Assembly: GCA_013361015.1 (NCBI GenBank) | Contig: JABWAN010000328.1 | Location: forward strand, 1-6,586 | Source of the DNA: Candidatus Zhuqueibacterota bacterium | GTDB taxonomy: Bacteria; Zhuqueibacterota; Zhuqueibacteria; Zhuqueibacterales; Zhuqueibacteraceae | DNA length: 6,586 bases | Reading direction: 5' to 3' | Shown here: positions 4,728 through 6,586 of the stretch, piece after piece | How positions within the stretch are numbered: the stretch's first letter is position 1 | Layout of the letters: the number at the start of each line of letters is the position of its first letter | Made by a program: the position numbers and the translations under genes | Notes under the pieces: generated by a model | Database searches by the model: none | Told to the model about the DNA's origin: nothing | Seen by the model: the letters and a program-made list of their open reading frames with translations, nothing else

Positions 4728-6586
4728 ATGAAACACGGCTTCGCCCATTTTCTTGTTCTGATATTCGGATTGTCGAGGCTTGCCCACGCACAATTTCCAT
4801 GGCCGGTTACGCCTTTCAATCAAGCGCAATATAGCACCGGCACGTTTTGCGAGTATCGCGATACTGCGCCCGCACCGCACTATCACAACGGCACGGACAT
4901 TCCGAAAGACGATGGCTCGCCCGTGTATCCCGTGATCGATGCCGTGATTACGGATATCGACCCGAGCGGCAGCAACGCTTACGTGCGCGCGGGACGTTTT
5001 GCCTACGTGCACATTATGCCTAATCCCGCGTTGAGCGTTGGTGACTCTGTCTTTACCTCTGTCACTGTGCTCGGCACGATTCTCTCGGGCTTGGGGCACG
5101 TGCATTTAACCGAAGGCCAAGTGAATAGCGAAGTCAATGCGCTGCGCGAGAACACCGGCTTGACGCCGAATCCCGACACGTGGCCGCCGGAGATTAACTT
5201 CGTGCGCTTCTTTCAGAGCGGCGGCGGCATGGAATTCCGCAACAACTCCGTAAGCGGGCCGGTCGATATTGTCGCGCACATTTCCGAGAAGAGCGGCCCT
5301 CCGGGAAGCTCAAGTTCGCAACTCAACAATGGCATCTATAAGCTCGGCTACAAAATACTCTCGGCCGATCACAGCACTGTCGTTTACTCGCCGCCGAACA
5401 ACGGGCTGCGCTATCAATTCGATCGCAAGCCGTTGCAGAATGTGCACAACACTTTTCATCCGGGCTTTTCCAGCACGAGTGCGCACGTTTATTTTGTGAA
5501 CAACACTGCGAGCGCGCCGAGTCCATGGGACACCGCGGCGCTTCCTGAAGGCCATTACACGGTGATGGTTTTCGCTGAGGACACGCGGCGCAACGCGGAT
5601 ACTGCCTACGTTGCGGTACAAGTTACGCGCAAAGACCAGCTCGCACCCGCACAGCCGTTGTTACTTGCGCTCACCTCTCCCTTCTCACCGACCGCGCGTT
5701 GGCAAGCAAACCCCGAAGCCGATTTGCGCGGCTATCGGCTCTATGCTTCGACGGACAACAATGTGTGGCGCTTAATTCAAGATGAAACGATTTTGCCAAA
5801 GCCGAATGTGACCGCGGATTTGAGCAGCGTTGCAAGCGAAACTTACTTCCGCCTCACGGCGGTCGATACCGTTTCGCCGCCGAATGAAAGCGCGCATTCC
5901 GACGTTTATGGCATTGCGCCGGCCGCACGCATTGAGCGCGTTTTGATCGTGGATGGTTTTGATCGTTACGGCGGCTCCGGGAGTTGGGCGCAGCCGTGGC
6001 ATTCCTTCGTTTTCACGCATGGCCGCGCGCTGGCACCAAACGGCTTTGCGTTTGCATCGTGCGCGAACGAGCAAGTCATCACCGGCGCCATCAATTTGCA
6101 GGATTATGACGCGGTGTTCTGGTTGCTTGGCGACGAATCTACTGCCGATGAAACTTTTAACACGACCGAGCAAACGAAGGTGAAAACCTATTTGCAGAAC
6201 GGCGGCAGGCTATTCGTATCAGGCTCGGAAATCGCGTGGGATCTCGACACCGCAGCGCGCGGCAGTGCGAGTGACGAGGCGTTCCTGCGTGATTATTTGA
6301 AAACGGATTACGTGAGCGACGACGCGAACAGCTTCACGGTGAGCGGCGTGAGCAACGGCATCTTTGCAGGTTTGAATTTCAGCTACGGCAGCGCGCCGTA
6401 TCAAGAAGATTATCCCGATGCGATCAATGTCGTGAACGGCGGCGCCGTTTGCTTGCGCTATAGCAACGGCCAAAACGCAGGCGTGCAGTTCGCGGGAATT
6501 TTTTCGAACGGAACGCGTGAAGGCAAACTCGTATATTTGGGCTTTCCTTTTGAAACGATCGCTTCGACGGGGGTGCGGCAGGAAGT
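4728..6586 (+). CDS. Secreted M23 (LytM)-like peptidase with Fn3 and glutamine-amidotransferase-like ('xanthan lyase'-type) domains; 3' end outside window
   Basis: The frame opens at ATG 4725/4728 and runs to the window edge without a stop: at least 619 residues. GAGG at 4718-4721 is six bases from ATG 4728 and only three from 4725, so I chose 4728. Residues 1-21 are a signal peptide ending AHA before Q22. Residues 22 to about 150 resemble an M23/LytM metallopeptidase: HNGTD (H53, D57), the block GSPVYPVIDAVITDID, YVHI (H95) and GHVHL (H124, H126), matching the family's HxxxD and HxH zinc ligands. M23 enzymes cut peptidoglycan cross-bridges; here the domain is divergent, so activity is uncertain. 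Residues 160-303 are beta-rich and unassigned. Residues 305-395 look like an Fn3 domain (WQANPEADLRGYRLYAS). From residue 402 (RVLIVDGFDRYGG, then DYDAVFWLLGDESTADETF, NGGRLFVSGSEIAWDLD) it matches the amidotransferase-like domain of proteins annotated as xanthan lyase in FCB-group bacteria. A C-terminal sorting or anchoring domain may follow beyond the window. Confidence 0.85.
   Translation, partial: MKHGFAHFLVLIFGLSRLAHAQFPWPVTPFNQAQYSTGTFCEYRDTAPAPHYHNGTDIPKDDGSPVYPVIDAVITDIDPSGSNAYVRAGRFAYVHIMPNPALSVGDSVFTSVTVLGTILSGLGHVHLTEGQVNSEVNALRENTGLTPNPDTWPPEINFVRFFQSGGGMEFRNNSVSGPVDIVAHISEKSGPPGSSSSQLNNGIYKLGYKILSADHSTVVYSPPNNGLRYQFDRKPLQNVHNTFHPGFSSTSAHVYFVNNTASAPSPWDTAALPEGHYTVMVFAEDTRRNADTAYVAVQVTRKDQLAPAQPLLLALTSPFSPTARWQANPEADLRGYRLYASTDNNVWRLIQDETILPKPNVTADLSSVASETYFRLTAVDTVSPPNESAHSDVYGIAPAARIERVLIVDGFDRYGGSGSWAQPWHSFVFTHGRALAPNGFAFASCANEQVITGAINLQDYDAVFWLLGDESTADETFNTTEQTKVKTYLQNGGRLFVSGSEIAWDLDTAARGSASDEAFLRDYLKTDYVSDDANSFTVSGVSNGIFAGLNFSYGSAPYQEDYPDAINVVNGGAVCLRYSNGQNAGVQFAGIFSNGTREGKLVYLGFPFETIASTGVRQE

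Noticed and set aside
1..6586. CRISPR, tRNA, transposon, phage, toxin-antitoxin or defence system
   Set aside because: No regularly spaced direct repeats, tRNA-like cloverleaf, transposase, integrase or paired small toxin/antitoxin genes were seen; the genes fit ordinary chromosomal content.

Overview
The window holds five protein-coding loci, all on the + strand: one cut at the left edge, one cut at the right edge and one broken by a frameshift. I see no tRNA, rRNA, CRISPR array, transposase or phage gene. The DNA looks moderately GC-rich, with ordinary bacterial Shine-Dalgarno (SD) sequences. Secreted multidomain proteins of this kind (a sortilin-like beta-propeller protein, and an M23 peptidase joined to an Fn3 domain and a 'xanthan lyase'-type domain) are common in environmental FCB-group and candidate-phylum bacteria such as KSB1 or Calditrichota. 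That placement is an inference from protein style and is weak.

Layout. Positions 1-615 are the C-terminal end of a sortilin/BNR-repeat exported protein. After a 70-base gap comes an exported metal-dependent amidohydrolase of the imidazolonepropionase-like/prolidase type (686-2053). A 301-base non-coding stretch with two inverted repeats leads to a very strong SD and a small GlsB/YeaQ/YmgE-type membrane protein (2355-2606). A 411-base non-coding stretch follows and contains a long hairpin (2906-2965). Next is a small multi-pass membrane protein whose reading frame shifts by one base near 3297 (3018-3579), then a double-hotdog acyl-CoA/acyl-ACP thioesterase (3663-4538). A possible terminator precedes the last gene, an exported M23 peptidase-like protein with Fn3 and glutamine-amidotransferase-like domains (4728 to the window end).

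How the genes relate. The sortilin-like protein and the amidohydrolase could be co-transcribed and both look exported. The frameshifted membrane gene and the thioesterase are close enough to be one unit: an upstream in-frame ATG of the thioesterase overlaps the membrane gene's stop as ATGA. Otherwise the window looks like ordinary chromosomal genes of unrelated function. I found no convincing new multi-gene system. The points most worth checking are the frameshift, the long hairpin and the unusual architecture of the last protein.
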